DNA from: JANNNF01 sp040385825
GTDB taxonomy: Bacteria > Pseudomonadota > Alphaproteobacteria > Rhodobacterales > Rhodobacteraceae
DNA: 14,264 bases
Reading direction: 5' to 3'
Assembly (NCBI GenBank): GCA_040385825.1
Contig: JAZKGQ010000016.1
Span: 1-14,264, forward strand
This document shows, piece by piece, positions 1 through 7,663 of the stretch. Under the pieces are notes generated by a model that worked only from the letters and a program-made list of their open reading frames with translations, was not told the origin of the DNA and ran no database searches. Every line of letters begins with the position of its first letter. Within the stretch, counting starts at the first letter, position 1. A program made the translations under genes and the position numbers.

Positions 1-2
1 AC

Positions 3-599
3 CGCATCCGCTGGGGCAACTTTGCCAAGGCGATGATCTTCATGCCGATGGCGATTTCGATGATCGGGGCGGCGGTGATCTGGAAACTGGTCTACGAATT
101 CCGCGATGGCGCGCAGGAACAGATCGGCATTCTGAACGCCCTGACCGTCTATTTCGGGGGGCAGCCGCAGACCTGGCTGACCAACCCTGCCGTCAACTCG
201 TTTCTGCTGATGATCGTGCTGGTCTGGGTGCAGACCGGCTTTGCCATGGTGATCCTGTCGGCCGCCCTGCGCGGCATACCGGAAGAAACCATTGAAGCCG
301 CCATTCTGGACGGGGCCAGCCCCTTGCAGATCTTCTTCAAGATCAAGGTGCCGCAGATGTGGGGCACCATCCTTGTCGTCTGGACCACCATCACCATCAC
401 CGTGCTGAAGGTGTTCGACATCGTCTATGCCATGACCAACGGCCAGTGGGGCACGCAGGTTCTGGGCAACATGATGTACAACCTGCAATTCACGTCCGGC
501 GAAACCGGCAAGGCCTCGGCTGTGGCGCTGGTGATCATGGTGCTGGTGCTGCCGGTGATGATCTGGAACATCCGTAACGCCCGCAAGGAGATGCGCTGA
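3..599 (+). CDS. aglF: Alpha-glucoside ABC transporter permease AglF (5' partial)
   Basis: Inner-membrane permease of an alpha-glucoside importer, MalF-like; the N-terminal part lies left of the window and 198 codons are visible. The reading frame is open from base 3, and the first internal Met is not the real start. Several hydrophobic segments are seen, around the FMPMAISMIGAAVIW stretch, SFLLMIVLVWVQTGFAMVIL, TILVVWTTITITVLKVF and the C-terminal VALVIMVLVLPVMIW. The cytoplasmic EAA loop that contacts the ATPase is clear: GIPEETIEAAILDGASPLQI followed by FFKIKVP. The C-terminus ends in basic residues (RNARKEMR), consistent with a cytoplasmic tail. The stop is one base before the next permease start, so the two are translationally linked. 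In Sinorhizobium the homologous set imports sucrose, maltose and trehalose; the exact substrate here is inferred from the neighbouring alpha-glucosidase. Confidence 0.88.
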   Translation, partial: RIRWGNFAKAMIFMPMAISMIGAAVIWKLVYEFRDGAQEQIGILNALTVYFGGQPQTWLTNPAVNSFLLMIVLVWVQTGFAMVILSAALRGIPEETIEAAILDGASPLQIFFKIKVPQMWGTILVVWTTITITVLKVFDIVYAMTNGQWGTQVLGNMMYNLQFTSGETGKASAVALVIMVLVLPVMIWNIRNARKEMR

Positions 600-600
600 G

Positions 601-1734
601 ATGGAAAACATCGCCGGCACCAAATCGAGCCTGACCTGGGTGGTCAACATTTCCGCCGCCTTGCTGGTGATCCTGTGGCTGCTGCCCACGCTCGGCCTGT
701 TCATCTCGTCCTTCCGCGACCGCGACCAGATCGCGGCCAGCGGCTGGTGGCGGGCCACCTCTGCCGCCGATCAGTCGGTGCAGGTGCGCGCCGGCGCCCC
801 CGACACGGCGGTCCAGGAGGGCGGCCTGTTCGTGATCACCGGCCGTGTCTTCGAGGAAGGACAGGGCGGCACGGTATCGTCCTTCGGGATCAACGCGCGC
901 GAACCTTCGGCCTTTGCAATCGGCGAACCCGCCAGCACCGCAGAAGGCTATGAAATCACGGTCAACGCCGATGGCAGCTACCGCCTGACCTCGCCCACGG
1001 CGTTTGAGGGCACGCGGGGCGAACGGTTCTTTGTCACCACCTCGACCCCGCCGCGGCTGACGACTGAAAACTACAGCCGGGTTCTGGGGGCAGAAGGCAT
1101 CGGGCGGTCGTTCCTGAACACGCTGACAGTGACGATCCCGGCCACCATCATTCCCATTCTGGTGGCGGCCTTTGCGGCCTATGCGCTGGCCTGGATGGAG
1201 TTTCCGGGCCGGGCCTTGCTGATTGCGGTGGTCGTGGGCCTGTTGGTCGTGCCGCTGCAACTGTCGCTGATCCCGCTGCTGAAGTTTCACAACAGCATCG
1301 GCATCGGCAAAAGCTATATCGGCATCTGGCTGGCGCATACCGGCTTTGGCCTGCCCCTGGCGATCTATCTTTTGCGCAACTACATGGTCGGCCTGCCGCG
1401 CGAGATCATCGAATCCGCCCGTGTCGATGGCGCGACCGATTTCCAGATTTTCCTGAAGATCATCCTGCCGCTGTCCTTCCCGGCGCTGGCATCCTTTGCG
1501 ATCTTCCAGTTCCTCTGGACGTGGAATGACCTGCTGGTGGCCCTGGTGTTCCTTGGCAACACCGAGGATCAGTTGGTGATGACCGGCCGTCTGTCGGGTC
1601 TGATGGGGTCGCGGGGGGGGGATTGGGAAATCCTTGCCACGGCGGCGTTCATTTCCATCGCGGTGCCGCTGTGCGTGTTCTTTGCGATGCAGAAATATCT
1701 GGTGCGCGGGTTGCTGGCAGGTTCGGTGAAGTAA
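601..1734 (+). CDS. aglG: Alpha-glucoside ABC transporter permease AglG
   Basis: Second inner-membrane permease of the importer (MalG-like), 377 residues. The ATG follows the aglF stop by one base, with AAGGAG at 585-590 as ribosome binding site. TM1 spans about residues 13-37. A soluble stretch of about 100 residues (roughly 51-150) follows, predicted periplasmic and rich in Gly, Thr, Ser and Ala. The remaining TMs start near residue 172. The EAA loop is at about 264-284 (GLPREIIESARVDGATDFQI) followed by FLKIILP, the coupling helix for the ATPase. The C-terminus (QKYLVRGLLAGSVK) is typical of MalG-type subunits. The extra periplasmic region makes it longer than MalG (about 296 aa); as I recall, rhizobial AglG has a similar length, so it is a subfamily trait, not a fusion artefact. 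A run of nine G (1613-1621) lies within the gene and the frame is intact. Confidence 0.9.
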   Translation: MENIAGTKSSLTWVVNISAALLVILWLLPTLGLFISSFRDRDQIAASGWWRATSAADQSVQVRAGAPDTAVQEGGLFVITGRVFEEGQGGTVSSFGINAREPSAFAIGEPASTAEGYEITVNADGSYRLTSPTAFEGTRGERFFVTTSTPPRLTTENYSRVLGAEGIGRSFLNTLTVTIPATIIPILVAAFAAYALAWMEFPGRALLIAVVVGLLVVPLQLSLIPLLKFHNSIGIGKSYIGIWLAHTGFGLPLAIYLLRNYMVGLPREIIESARVDGATDFQIFLKIILPLSFPALASFAIFQFLWTWNDLLVALVFLGNTEDQLVMTGRLSGLMGSRGGDWEILATAAFISIAVPLCVFFAMQKYLVRGLLAGSVK

Positions 1735-3369
1735 GTGAGCAAGATGACGGGAACAGTGTTGGCCGCAGACAGGGACTGGTGGCGCGGGGCGGTGATCTAT
1801 CAGATCTACCCCCGCAGCTTTCAGGACAGCAACGGTGACGGGATCGGCGATCTGGGCGGCATTGTCAGCCGGCTGGACCATATCGCCGAACTCGGGGCGG
1901 ATGCGGTCTGGATCAGCCCGTTCTTCACCAGTCCGATGAAGGACTTCGGCTATGATGTCAGCGATTATTGCGACGTGGACCCGATGTTCGGCAGCCTTGC
2001 CGATTTCGATGCCGTGGTCGCAAAGGCGCATGATCTGGGCCTGCGGGTGATGATTGATCTGGTGCTGTCGCATACGTCTGACGCGCATCCTTGGTTTGTG
2101 CAAAGCCGGGCGGACCGGACCAACGCACGCGCCGACTGGTACGTCTGGGCCGAACCCAAGGGCGACGGATCGCCGCCCAACAACTGGCTGTCGATCTTTG
2201 GCGGGTCGGCCTGGGCCTGGGATACCCGGCGCGAGCAATATTATCTGCACAACTTCCTGACCAGCCAGCCGGACCTGAATTTCCATTGTGACGCCGTGCA
2301 AGAGGCGCTGCTGGATGTGGTGCGGTTCTGGCTGCAGCGCGGGGTCGATGGCTTCCGGCTGGATACGATCAATTTTTACATTGCCGACAAGTACTTGCGC
2401 GACAATCCTCCACTCCCGCGCGAACTGCGCAACAACTCGATCGCGCCATCAGTGAACCCCTATAACCACCAGTTGCACCTGTTTGACAAGAACCAGCCGG
2501 AAAACCTTGAATTCCTTCGCAAATTCCGCGCCGTGCTGGACCCGTACAATGCCGCCGCCGTTGGCGAGGTCGGCGATGCGCAGCGCGGGCTTGAGATCAT
2601 GGCCGAATATACCTCGGGCGGCGACAAGGTTCAGATGTGCTATCCGTTTGAAATGCTGCAACCCAAACGCGCCACGGCGGGGGGGCTGGCCGAGGTGTTC
2701 GACCGGCTGGCCCATGCCGCCCCCGATGCCTGGCCCTGCTGGGCCTATTCCAACCATGACACCGTGCGCCATACCACCCGTTGGGGCCTTTCTGACGATG
2801 CGGCAAAGACTTACGCGACGATGTTGATGTGCCTGCGCGGGTCGGTCTGCCTGTATCAGGGCGAGGAGCTGGGCCTGCCCGAGGCTGACGTGGCCTTTGA
2901 AGACCTGCAAGATCCCTACGGCATCCAGTTCTGGCCCGAATTCAAGGGGCGCGACGGCTGCCGCACGCCGATGGTCTGGGCACGCGACAATGCGCATGGC
3001 GGGTTCAGCACCGCCAAACCGTGGCTGCCGGTGACTGCGCCGCATCTGGGGCGGGCCGTGTCGGTGCAGGCGGGCGACCTTTCGTCCATGCTGGAGCATT
3101 ACCGCGCGGCGCTGACGTTCCGGCGCGACCATCCCGACCTGCGGGCCGGGGCGCAAAGCCCCGTTGCCGCCACGGGCGAAGTGGTCAGTTTCACGCGGGG
3201 GGACGGGGCGATCTTCTGCGCCTTCAACCTGAGCGACGACGATGCAGAAATCCGGATGCCGCAGGGCAGATGGCAAGGAATTGGGGAAAATCTGGGCAGC
3301 ACGGCACCCGGACCGGACGGCAGGTTGCGTCTGGGTCCGTGGGGTCTGTGTCTGGCCCGGAAGGCCTGA
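1735..3369 (+). CDS. aglA: GH13 alpha-glucosidase AglA
   Basis: Cytoplasmic glycoside hydrolase family 13 enzyme, 544 residues with no signal peptide, expected to hydrolyse imported alpha-glucosides to glucose. The four GH13 signature regions are present: region I DLVLSHTS (His113), region II GVDGFRLD (nucleophile Asp210), region III AAVGEV (acid/base Glu278) and region IV YSNHD (Asp342, transition-state stabiliser). The N-terminal WWRGAVIYQIYPRSFQDSNG is typical of oligo-1,6-glucosidase/alpha-glucosidase enzymes. It is followed by the (beta/alpha)8 barrel, and from about residue 450 by a C-terminal beta domain. The GTG start directly abuts the aglG stop (TAA-GTG); an in-frame ATG three codons later (1744) is an alternative. 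Location between permeases and ATPase supports degradation of the transported sugar. Sucrose, maltose, trehalose and isomaltose cannot be separated from sequence alone, and a transglycosylating activity is possible in this family. Confidence 0.92.
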   Translation: MSKMTGTVLAADRDWWRGAVIYQIYPRSFQDSNGDGIGDLGGIVSRLDHIAELGADAVWISPFFTSPMKDFGYDVSDYCDVDPMFGSLADFDAVVAKAHDLGLRVMIDLVLSHTSDAHPWFVQSRADRTNARADWYVWAEPKGDGSPPNNWLSIFGGSAWAWDTRREQYYLHNFLTSQPDLNFHCDAVQEALLDVVRFWLQRGVDGFRLDTINFYIADKYLRDNPPLPRELRNNSIAPSVNPYNHQLHLFDKNQPENLEFLRKFRAVLDPYNAAAVGEVGDAQRGLEIMAEYTSGGDKVQMCYPFEMLQPKRATAGGLAEVFDRLAHAAPDAWPCWAYSNHDTVRHTTRWGLSDDAAKTYATMLMCLRGSVCLYQGEELGLPEADVAFEDLQDPYGIQFWPEFKGRDGCRTPMVWARDNAHGGFSTAKPWLPVTAPHLGRAVSVQAGDLSSMLEHYRAALTFRRDHPDLRAGAQSPVAATGEVVSFTRGDGAIFCAFNLSDDDAEIRMPQGRWQGIGENLGSTAPGPDGRLRLGPWGLCLARKA

Positions 3370-3382
3370 GGGGGGAAAAGCT

Positions 3383-4468
3383 ATGGCTGACTTGAAACTT
3401 GTGAACGTTGAAAAGGCCTATGGCGAGGTCAAGGTGTTGAAAAACATCAACCTTGACATCAAGACAGGCGAGTTGATCGTGTTTGTCGGCCCGTCCGGCT
3501 GCGGCAAATCCACCTTGTTGCGGATGATCGCGGGGCTGGAACGCATCACCGGCGGCGATTTCAGCATCGACGCCGTTCGGATGAACGACGTGCCGCCCGC
3601 GCAGCGCGGCATTGCGATGGTGTTCCAAAGCTATGCCCTGTACCCGCACATGACGGTGCGCGACAACATGTCCTTCGCCCTGAAGATTGCCAAGAAATCG
3701 GATGCCGAAATCAAGGCGGCGGTGGACCGGGCGGCGAAAATCCTGCAACTGACTCCTTACCTCGACCGTCTGCCCAAGGCCCTGTCGGGCGGTCAGCGCC
3801 AGCGGGTTGCCATCGGGCGGTCCATCGTGCGCGACCCCAAGGTCTATCTGTTCGATGAACCGCTGTCGAATCTTGACGCCGCCCTGCGGGTGGCGACCCG
3901 GATCGAGATTGCCCAGTTGAAAGAGGCGATGCCGAATTCCACCATGATCTATGTGACCCATGATCAGGTCGAGGCGATGACCCTTGCCAGCCGGATCGTG
4001 GTGCTGGCGGGGGGCGGGATTTCTCAGGTCGGCAGCCCGCTGACCCTGTATGAACGCCCCGAGAACGAGTTCGTGGCCCAGTTCATCGGCAGCCCGTCGA
4101 TGAACCTGCTGCCCGGCGTGATCGAGGAAACCGGGGCGGAAACCGTGGTCAAGCTGGACAATGGCGGGGTGGCCCGGTCTGCGGTGCCGACGACGGCGGC
4201 AGACAAGGGCACGCGCGTCAACATCGGCGTGCGCCCCGAAGACATGATCGGCACCGAGGGACCAGGCCTGTTTTCCGGCGAGGTGGAAATCACCGAAGCG
4301 CTTGGCGAGGTCACGCTGCTGTATTTCAAGCGGCAAGGCGATGGCAGTCAGGTGGTGGCAAAGCTGCCCGGCATCCACGCCGATCTGCGCCGCAAATCGG
4401 TGACGCTGAACGCAAGCCCGGCCAAGGTGCAGATTTTTGCCAATGGCCGCAGCCTGTACTACCGCTAG
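3383..4468 (+). CDS. aglK: Alpha-glucoside ABC transporter ATP-binding protein AglK
   Basis: Cytoplasmic ATPase of the importer, 361 residues, MalK/UgpC-type. Walker A is GPSGCGKST (36-44), the Q-loop Gln is in VFQSYALYP (82), the ABC signature is LSGGQRQR (134-141), Walker B is VYLFDEP (154-160, Asp158/Glu159) and the switch His193 is in VTHDQVEAMT. The C-terminal part from about residue 235 carries the TOBE/regulatory region, including IGVRPEDM, so one ATPase could be inhibited by regulatory proteins as MalK is. The ATG is preceded by a purine-rich GGGGGAAAA (3372-3380) that serves as ribosome binding site. The gap to aglA is 13 bp, so it is in the same operon and is the last recognisable agl gene. 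The C-terminus FANGRSLYYR is usual for this subfamily. Confidence 0.92.
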   Translation: MADLKLVNVEKAYGEVKVLKNINLDIKTGELIVFVGPSGCGKSTLLRMIAGLERITGGDFSIDAVRMNDVPPAQRGIAMVFQSYALYPHMTVRDNMSFALKIAKKSDAEIKAAVDRAAKILQLTPYLDRLPKALSGGQRQRVAIGRSIVRDPKVYLFDEPLSNLDAALRVATRIEIAQLKEAMPNSTMIYVTHDQVEAMTLASRIVVLAGGGISQVGSPLTLYERPENEFVAQFIGSPSMNLLPGVIEETGAETVVKLDNGGVARSAVPTTAADKGTRVNIGVRPEDMIGTEGPGLFSGEVEITEALGEVTLLYFKRQGDGSQVVAKLPGIHADLRRKSVTLNASPAKVQIFANGRSLYYR

Positions 4469-4586
4469 GGTCGACCACAGCGTCAGAACGGGGATGCCGC
4501 GGGGGGCCGCCTTGCGGCTGGTGTCGCCGGGTTCAGAGGTTGACAGCCGCGCGGTGCAGGCGCACCAAGGCGGCAGGGATCCGCGC

Positions 4587-4610
4587 GCGGGGGCAATTCC
4601 TGTTCCCCGC
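4587..4610 (+). terminator. GC-rich hairpin downstream of aglK, possible terminator
   Basis: The 211-bp stretch between aglK and the next small gene contains a GCGGGG...CCCCGC inverted repeat with an 11-12 nt loop, flanked further out by GCGCGC on both sides (about 4583-4622). There is no T tract after it. It may end the agl transcript, or it may be chance in GC-rich DNA. I see no gene in 4469-4679. Confidence 0.3.
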
Positions 4611-4679
4611 AATCCGGCGCGCGCCCGACCGGACCGGCCACATGGCCCGGCTGCGGTTTCGCCCGGTGGAGTGGCAGTC

Positions 4680-4820
4680 ATGGCCAAAGGTCAGATGCGG
4701 TCCAACAAGGAAGTCAAGAAGCCCAAGAAAGACAAGACAAAGCCTGCGGTGGCGGTGGCCAGCACCTCGGCCTCGCGCATTTCCAGCAGTCAGGAAAAGA
4801 CCAAGGGCAAAGGCGAGTAG
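4680..4820 (+). CDS. Small Lys-rich conserved-type hypothetical protein (46 aa)
   Basis: This 46-residue ORF starts at the ATG at 4680, preceded by GGTGGAG (about 4665-4671), a usable ribosome binding site. The product is highly basic in its first half (MAKGQMRSNKEVKKPKKDKT; 11 Lys and 2 Arg in total), then has a low-complexity Ala/Ser/Thr stretch and a final charged tail EKTKGKGE. It has no signal peptide or membrane segment and is probably disordered. The opening MAKGQMRSN followed by a Lys/Pro block resembles, from memory, short uncharacterised proteins annotated in many proteobacteria, which supports it being a real gene. No function is known to me; nucleic-acid or ribosome association is only a guess from charge. 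It has its own short unit, ending 13 bp from the convergent ureohydrolase gene. Confidence 0.7.
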   Translation: MAKGQMRSNKEVKKPKKDKTKPAVAVASTSASRISSSQEKTKGKGE

Positions 4821-4833
4821 GGGCCGCCGGCCC
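4821..4833. terminator. Hairpin between convergent small gene and speB-like gene
   Basis: GGGCC-GCC-GGCCC forms a 5-bp GC stem immediately after the small gene's stop. On the + strand it is followed by a pyrimidine-rich TTACTCTTTCCCCTTT. On the - strand the hairpin directly follows the ureohydrolase stop codon. It fits a compact bidirectional terminator between convergent genes; the stem is short and the T tract impure. Confidence 0.45.
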
Positions 4834-5793
4834 TTACTCTTTCCCCTTTCGGGCGTGAAAGATGAAGCCCAGAAAGTTCAGCAAGACCTGTGCGGCCAAG
4901 ATGGCCGTGGTGCCGTCGCGGTCATAGTCGGGGGCAACCTCGACCAGATCGATGCCGACGATGTCATGCGCCCTGGCTGCGGCTTGCAGGATCTCCAGCA
5001 CCTCGTAATAGAGGAACCCGCCGTGGCTTGGCGTGCCCGTGCCCGGCGCGATGGACGGGCAGAACCCGTCGATGTCGATGGTCACATACAGCCGCGCGCC
5101 TGCCGGAATGCGGGCCAGCACAGCTTCGGTCCCCAGTTTGCGCACCTGACGGACCGACAGGATATCGTCGCCCATGGCGCGGGCGGCCTCATACCCTTCC
5201 TGGGTGGTCGAGCTGACATTGCGGATGCCAAGTGCTGTGATGCCCGTGACATAGGGCTGTTCTGCTGCCCGCCGCATGGGGTTGCCATGGCCGTGCCGCA
5301 CGCCGTGGCGGATGTCGACGAAATCCAGATGCGCGTCGATTTGCAGGATATGAATGTCGCCCCGGCCTTCAAAGGCGCGGATGCACGGGATGTTGATGGA
5401 ATGATCGCCGCCGATGGTCACCGGCAGGGCCCCCGCCTCCAGCATCGCGCGTACTCCGGCCTCGATGTTGGCGTGGCTGGTTTCGGTGTCGGTATGCACG
5501 ATGTCGGCATCGCCGATATCGACGATCCGCACATCGCCGCCCAGATAGGTGCAGTCATCCTCGTGGTCATAGGCCCCGGCATGGCCAAAGCTGAACAGGG
5601 TCGACGCCTCGCGCACCGCGCGCGGCCCGAACCGCGCCCCGGCCCGGAACTGGGTGCCAAAGTCGAAGGGCGCCCCCATCACCGCGACATCGGCCTCGAT
5701 CGCCGACCAGTCGCCCACATAGGGACGCTTGCCAAAGGTCGAGATGCCGACAAAGGGCAGGTTCAGGCGGCCGGAGTCATAGGTGTTGGTCAT
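4834..5793 (-). CDS. speB: Agmatinase-family ureohydrolase (arginase superfamily)
   Basis: Mn/Ni-type ureohydrolase of 319 residues, expected to hydrolyse a guanidino compound (agmatine, guanidinobutyrate or a relative, possibly guanidine) to urea plus an amine. Metal ligands are all present: GGDHS (His131), DAHLDF (Asp153, His155, Asp157) and TIDIDGF (Asp240, Asp242). These are followed by APGTGTPSHGG and VEVAPDYD (Glu285). Two positions differ from the textbook agmatinase motif: the Asp of the DP after the second metal Asp is Cys245 (FCPSIAPG), and the HGT(M/P)F segment reads HGHGNPMRR (167-175). Neither removes a metal ligand. I chose the start MTNTYDSG at 5793; a longer frame to 5910 would run over the divergent gene's start. 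The phyH-like gene is divergent 94 bp away. The family is certain; the substrate is not, so the symbol is tentative. Confidence 0.85.
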   Translation of the reverse strand: MTNTYDSGRLNLPFVGISTFGKRPYVGDWSAIEADVAVMGAPFDFGTQFRAGARFGPRAVREASTLFSFGHAGAYDHEDDCTYLGGDVRIVDIGDADIVHTDTETSHANIEAGVRAMLEAGALPVTIGGDHSINIPCIRAFEGRGDIHILQIDAHLDFVDIRHGVRHGHGNPMRRAAEQPYVTGITALGIRNVSSTTQEGYEAARAMGDDILSVRQVRKLGTEAVLARIPAGARLYVTIDIDGFCPSIAPGTGTPSHGGFLYYEVLEILQAAARAHDIVGIDLVEVAPDYDRDGTTAILAAQVLLNFLGFIFHARKGKE

Positions 5794-5806
5794 TGTGGGG
5801 TCTTTC

Positions 5807-5826
5807 GTTTGGCGCAGAATGGGGGG
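5807..5826. repeat. Imperfect direct repeat, copy A (speB-like side)
   Basis: The first copy of a 20-bp motif reads GTTTGGCGCAGAATGGGGGG. It matches copy B at 17 of 20 positions and lies 13 bp upstream of the ureohydrolase start on the other strand. The position close to the gene start and the repetition within one divergent intergenic region suggest a regulator-binding site. Confidence 0.5.
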
Positions 5827-5862
5827 TGTCTGCGGGGTTGGCAAGGCGCTGTCGGCGGTGCA

Positions 5863-5882
5863 GTCTGGCGCAAAATAGGGGG
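5863..5882. repeat. Imperfect direct repeat, copy B (phyH side)
   Basis: The second copy reads GTCTGGCGCAAAATAGGGGG, starting 56 bp after copy A in the same orientation and ending 5 bp before the phyH-like ATG. Its G-run may also act as that gene's ribosome binding site. Binding of a regulator here could occlude phyH translation or transcription initiation and, through copy A, affect the ureohydrolase gene. Confidence 0.5.
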
Positions 5883-5887
5883 CTGCG

Positions 5888-6676
<789 letters not shown>

Positions 6677-6771
6677 GGGGGGCGGGCTTGGCCCCCATCG
6701 AGAGGGCCCGCGCCCGCGTTGCCACGGAAGGGTGACGCGCCACCTTGCCCTTTCATTCTGGCCTAAATATC

Positions 6772-6799
6772 CAGGCTGGAATGAAGTCATTCCAGCTTG
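6772..6799. terminator. Long inverted repeat between convergent phyH and GATase genes
   Basis: GCTGGAATGA-AG-TCATTCCAGC (6775-6796) is a perfect 10-bp inverted repeat. In RNA it extends to 13 bp with one G-U pair (6772-6799). A TTTTA run follows at 6808-6812 on the + strand, overlapping the GATase stop codon. Lying between two convergent genes, it most likely works as a bidirectional terminator. Just upstream sits GGCCTAAATATCC (6760-6772), an AT-rich motif that I recall as frequent in Rhodobacterales intergenic regions. Confidence 0.55.
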
Positions 6800-6809
6800 C
6801 CGGAGGCTT

Positions 6810-7532
6810 TTACCTTGCCGCCAGCACAGCGATTTCAGCTTGGATCAACCCCACCCAAGCCCGCGCAATCGCCAACCCATGCGCATCTGCCGCAGCGCCC
6901 TTGGCCAAGGTCTCCGCCTCGAAGCCCGCCAGCCAGCCGGGTTGATTGGCCTCGACCAGTCCCGGAAATCTGCGGTTCCAGTCGGCCACGACGCGGCGCG
7001 AGGCCTCGAAATGAAACTGCGTGCCATAAGTCGCGCGGCCAATGCGGAAGGCCTGCATCTGGGCTTTGTCGGAATGTGCCAGATGCACGGCACCTTCGGG
7101 CAAAGTGAAAGTGTCCGAATGCCACTCGAAGATCGGGAACGTCGGGGGCAGGTGGCCCAGCACCGGATCGGCCTGCCCGGCCTCTGTCAGCCCCACCTCG
7201 CACCAGCCGAATTCCGGTGTCTGGCCCAGATGGTTTTCCGCCCCGAACGCCCGCGCCAGCAGTTGCGAGCCGAGGCATATCCCCAGAACCGGGCGGTCGG
7301 CGGCGGTATAGGCGGCCATCAACCGCGCCAGCTCGGCCAGATAGGGATGCGTCGCATCATCCAGCGCCGATTGCTCGCCACCAAACACCACAAGCGCATC
7401 GGCATCCACCCCCGGCAAGGCATCGCCGCGCCAGGGTTTGTAGAGGTCGATCAGCGCGCCCACCTCGTGCAGGGCCACACCGACCTGGCCGTGATGGGTG
7501 ACGCGGGTATTCTCGACAAGGGCGACGCGCAT
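6810..7532 (-). CDS. Stand-alone class I glutamine amidotransferase
   Basis: Cytoplasmic 240-residue protein of the GATase1 family (GMP-synthase glutaminase-like). The nucleophile Cys86 lies in the elbow GICLGSQLL, and the His/Glu partners are in GTQFHFE (His174, Glu176). FEWHSDTFTLP before them is typical of COG0518-type single-domain proteins. There is no ATP-pyrophosphatase domain, so it is not GuaA. It either partners a separate synthetase or hydrolyses a gamma-glutamyl amide, as PuuD-like enzymes do. The start at 7532 is strongly supported by GGAGG (complement of 7539-7543) with 6-nt spacing; a longer frame to 7586 lacks such a site. It is divergent from guaB and convergent with the phyH-like gene. 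Its context (ureohydrolase, dioxygenase, guaB) hints at nitrogen or purine metabolism without proving it. Confidence 0.85.
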   Translation of the reverse strand: MRVALVENTRVTHHGQVGVALHEVGALIDLYKPWRGDALPGVDADALVVFGGEQSALDDATHPYLAELARLMAAYTAADRPVLGICLGSQLLARAFGAENHLGQTPEFGWCEVGLTEAGQADPVLGHLPPTFPIFEWHSDTFTLPEGAVHLAHSDKAQMQAFRIGRATYGTQFHFEASRRVVADWNRRFPGLVEANQPGWLAGFEAETLAKGAAADAHGLAIARAWVGLIQAEIAVLAAR

Positions 7533-7583
7533 GCAAAACCTCCGGTTTCGGGCCAGTCTGCACAGGCCGCGCGCCGCCGCAAC

Positions 7584-7619
7584 CACGGGATTCCCGCTTG
7601 CAAACCGGGCAGACCCGTG
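7584..7619. promoter_or_regulatory. Nested inverted repeat in the guaB upstream region
   Basis: CACGGG (7584-7589) pairs with CCCGTG (7614-7619), and inside it CCCG (7593-7596) pairs with CGGG (7606-7609) around a CTTGCAAAC loop. It lies about 45 bp before the guaB start in the 131-bp divergent GATase/guaB gap. It could be an operator or a 5'-leader hairpin; chance in GC-rich DNA cannot be excluded. No clear sigma-70 promoter was recognised there. Confidence 0.3.
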
Positions 7620-7663
7620 AAACAGGGAACCGCCAAACGATGCCAGCTCCGAAAGGGATGATC

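Noticed and set aside
1613..1621. Run of nine G within aglG, possible phase-variation tract
   Set aside because: The frame continues intact to the normal C-terminus; a G run of this size encoding Arg-Gly-Gly is not rare in high-GC DNA, and no out-of-frame switch is evident. Read-level length variation would change this view.
535..2301. Long antisense open frame (588 codons) across aglG/aglA
   Set aside because: It overlaps two clear genes; its translation is Arg/His/Gln/Pro-rich and without domain motifs, typical of the antisense frame of high-GC coding DNA.
3224..4687. Long antisense open frame across aglK
   Set aside because: aglK has every ABC ATPase motif on the other strand; the antisense product has no recognisable motif and shadow-like composition.
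5857..5862. GGTGCA, an NtrC-type half-site upstream of phyH
   Set aside because: No partner TGCACC at the required spacing and no -24/-12 sigma-54 promoter was found.
7533..7586. N-terminal extension of the GATase gene to 7586
   Set aside because: A strong GGAGG site with 6-nt spacing marks the start at 7532, and the extension (VAAARGLCRLARNRRFC) does not belong to the family.
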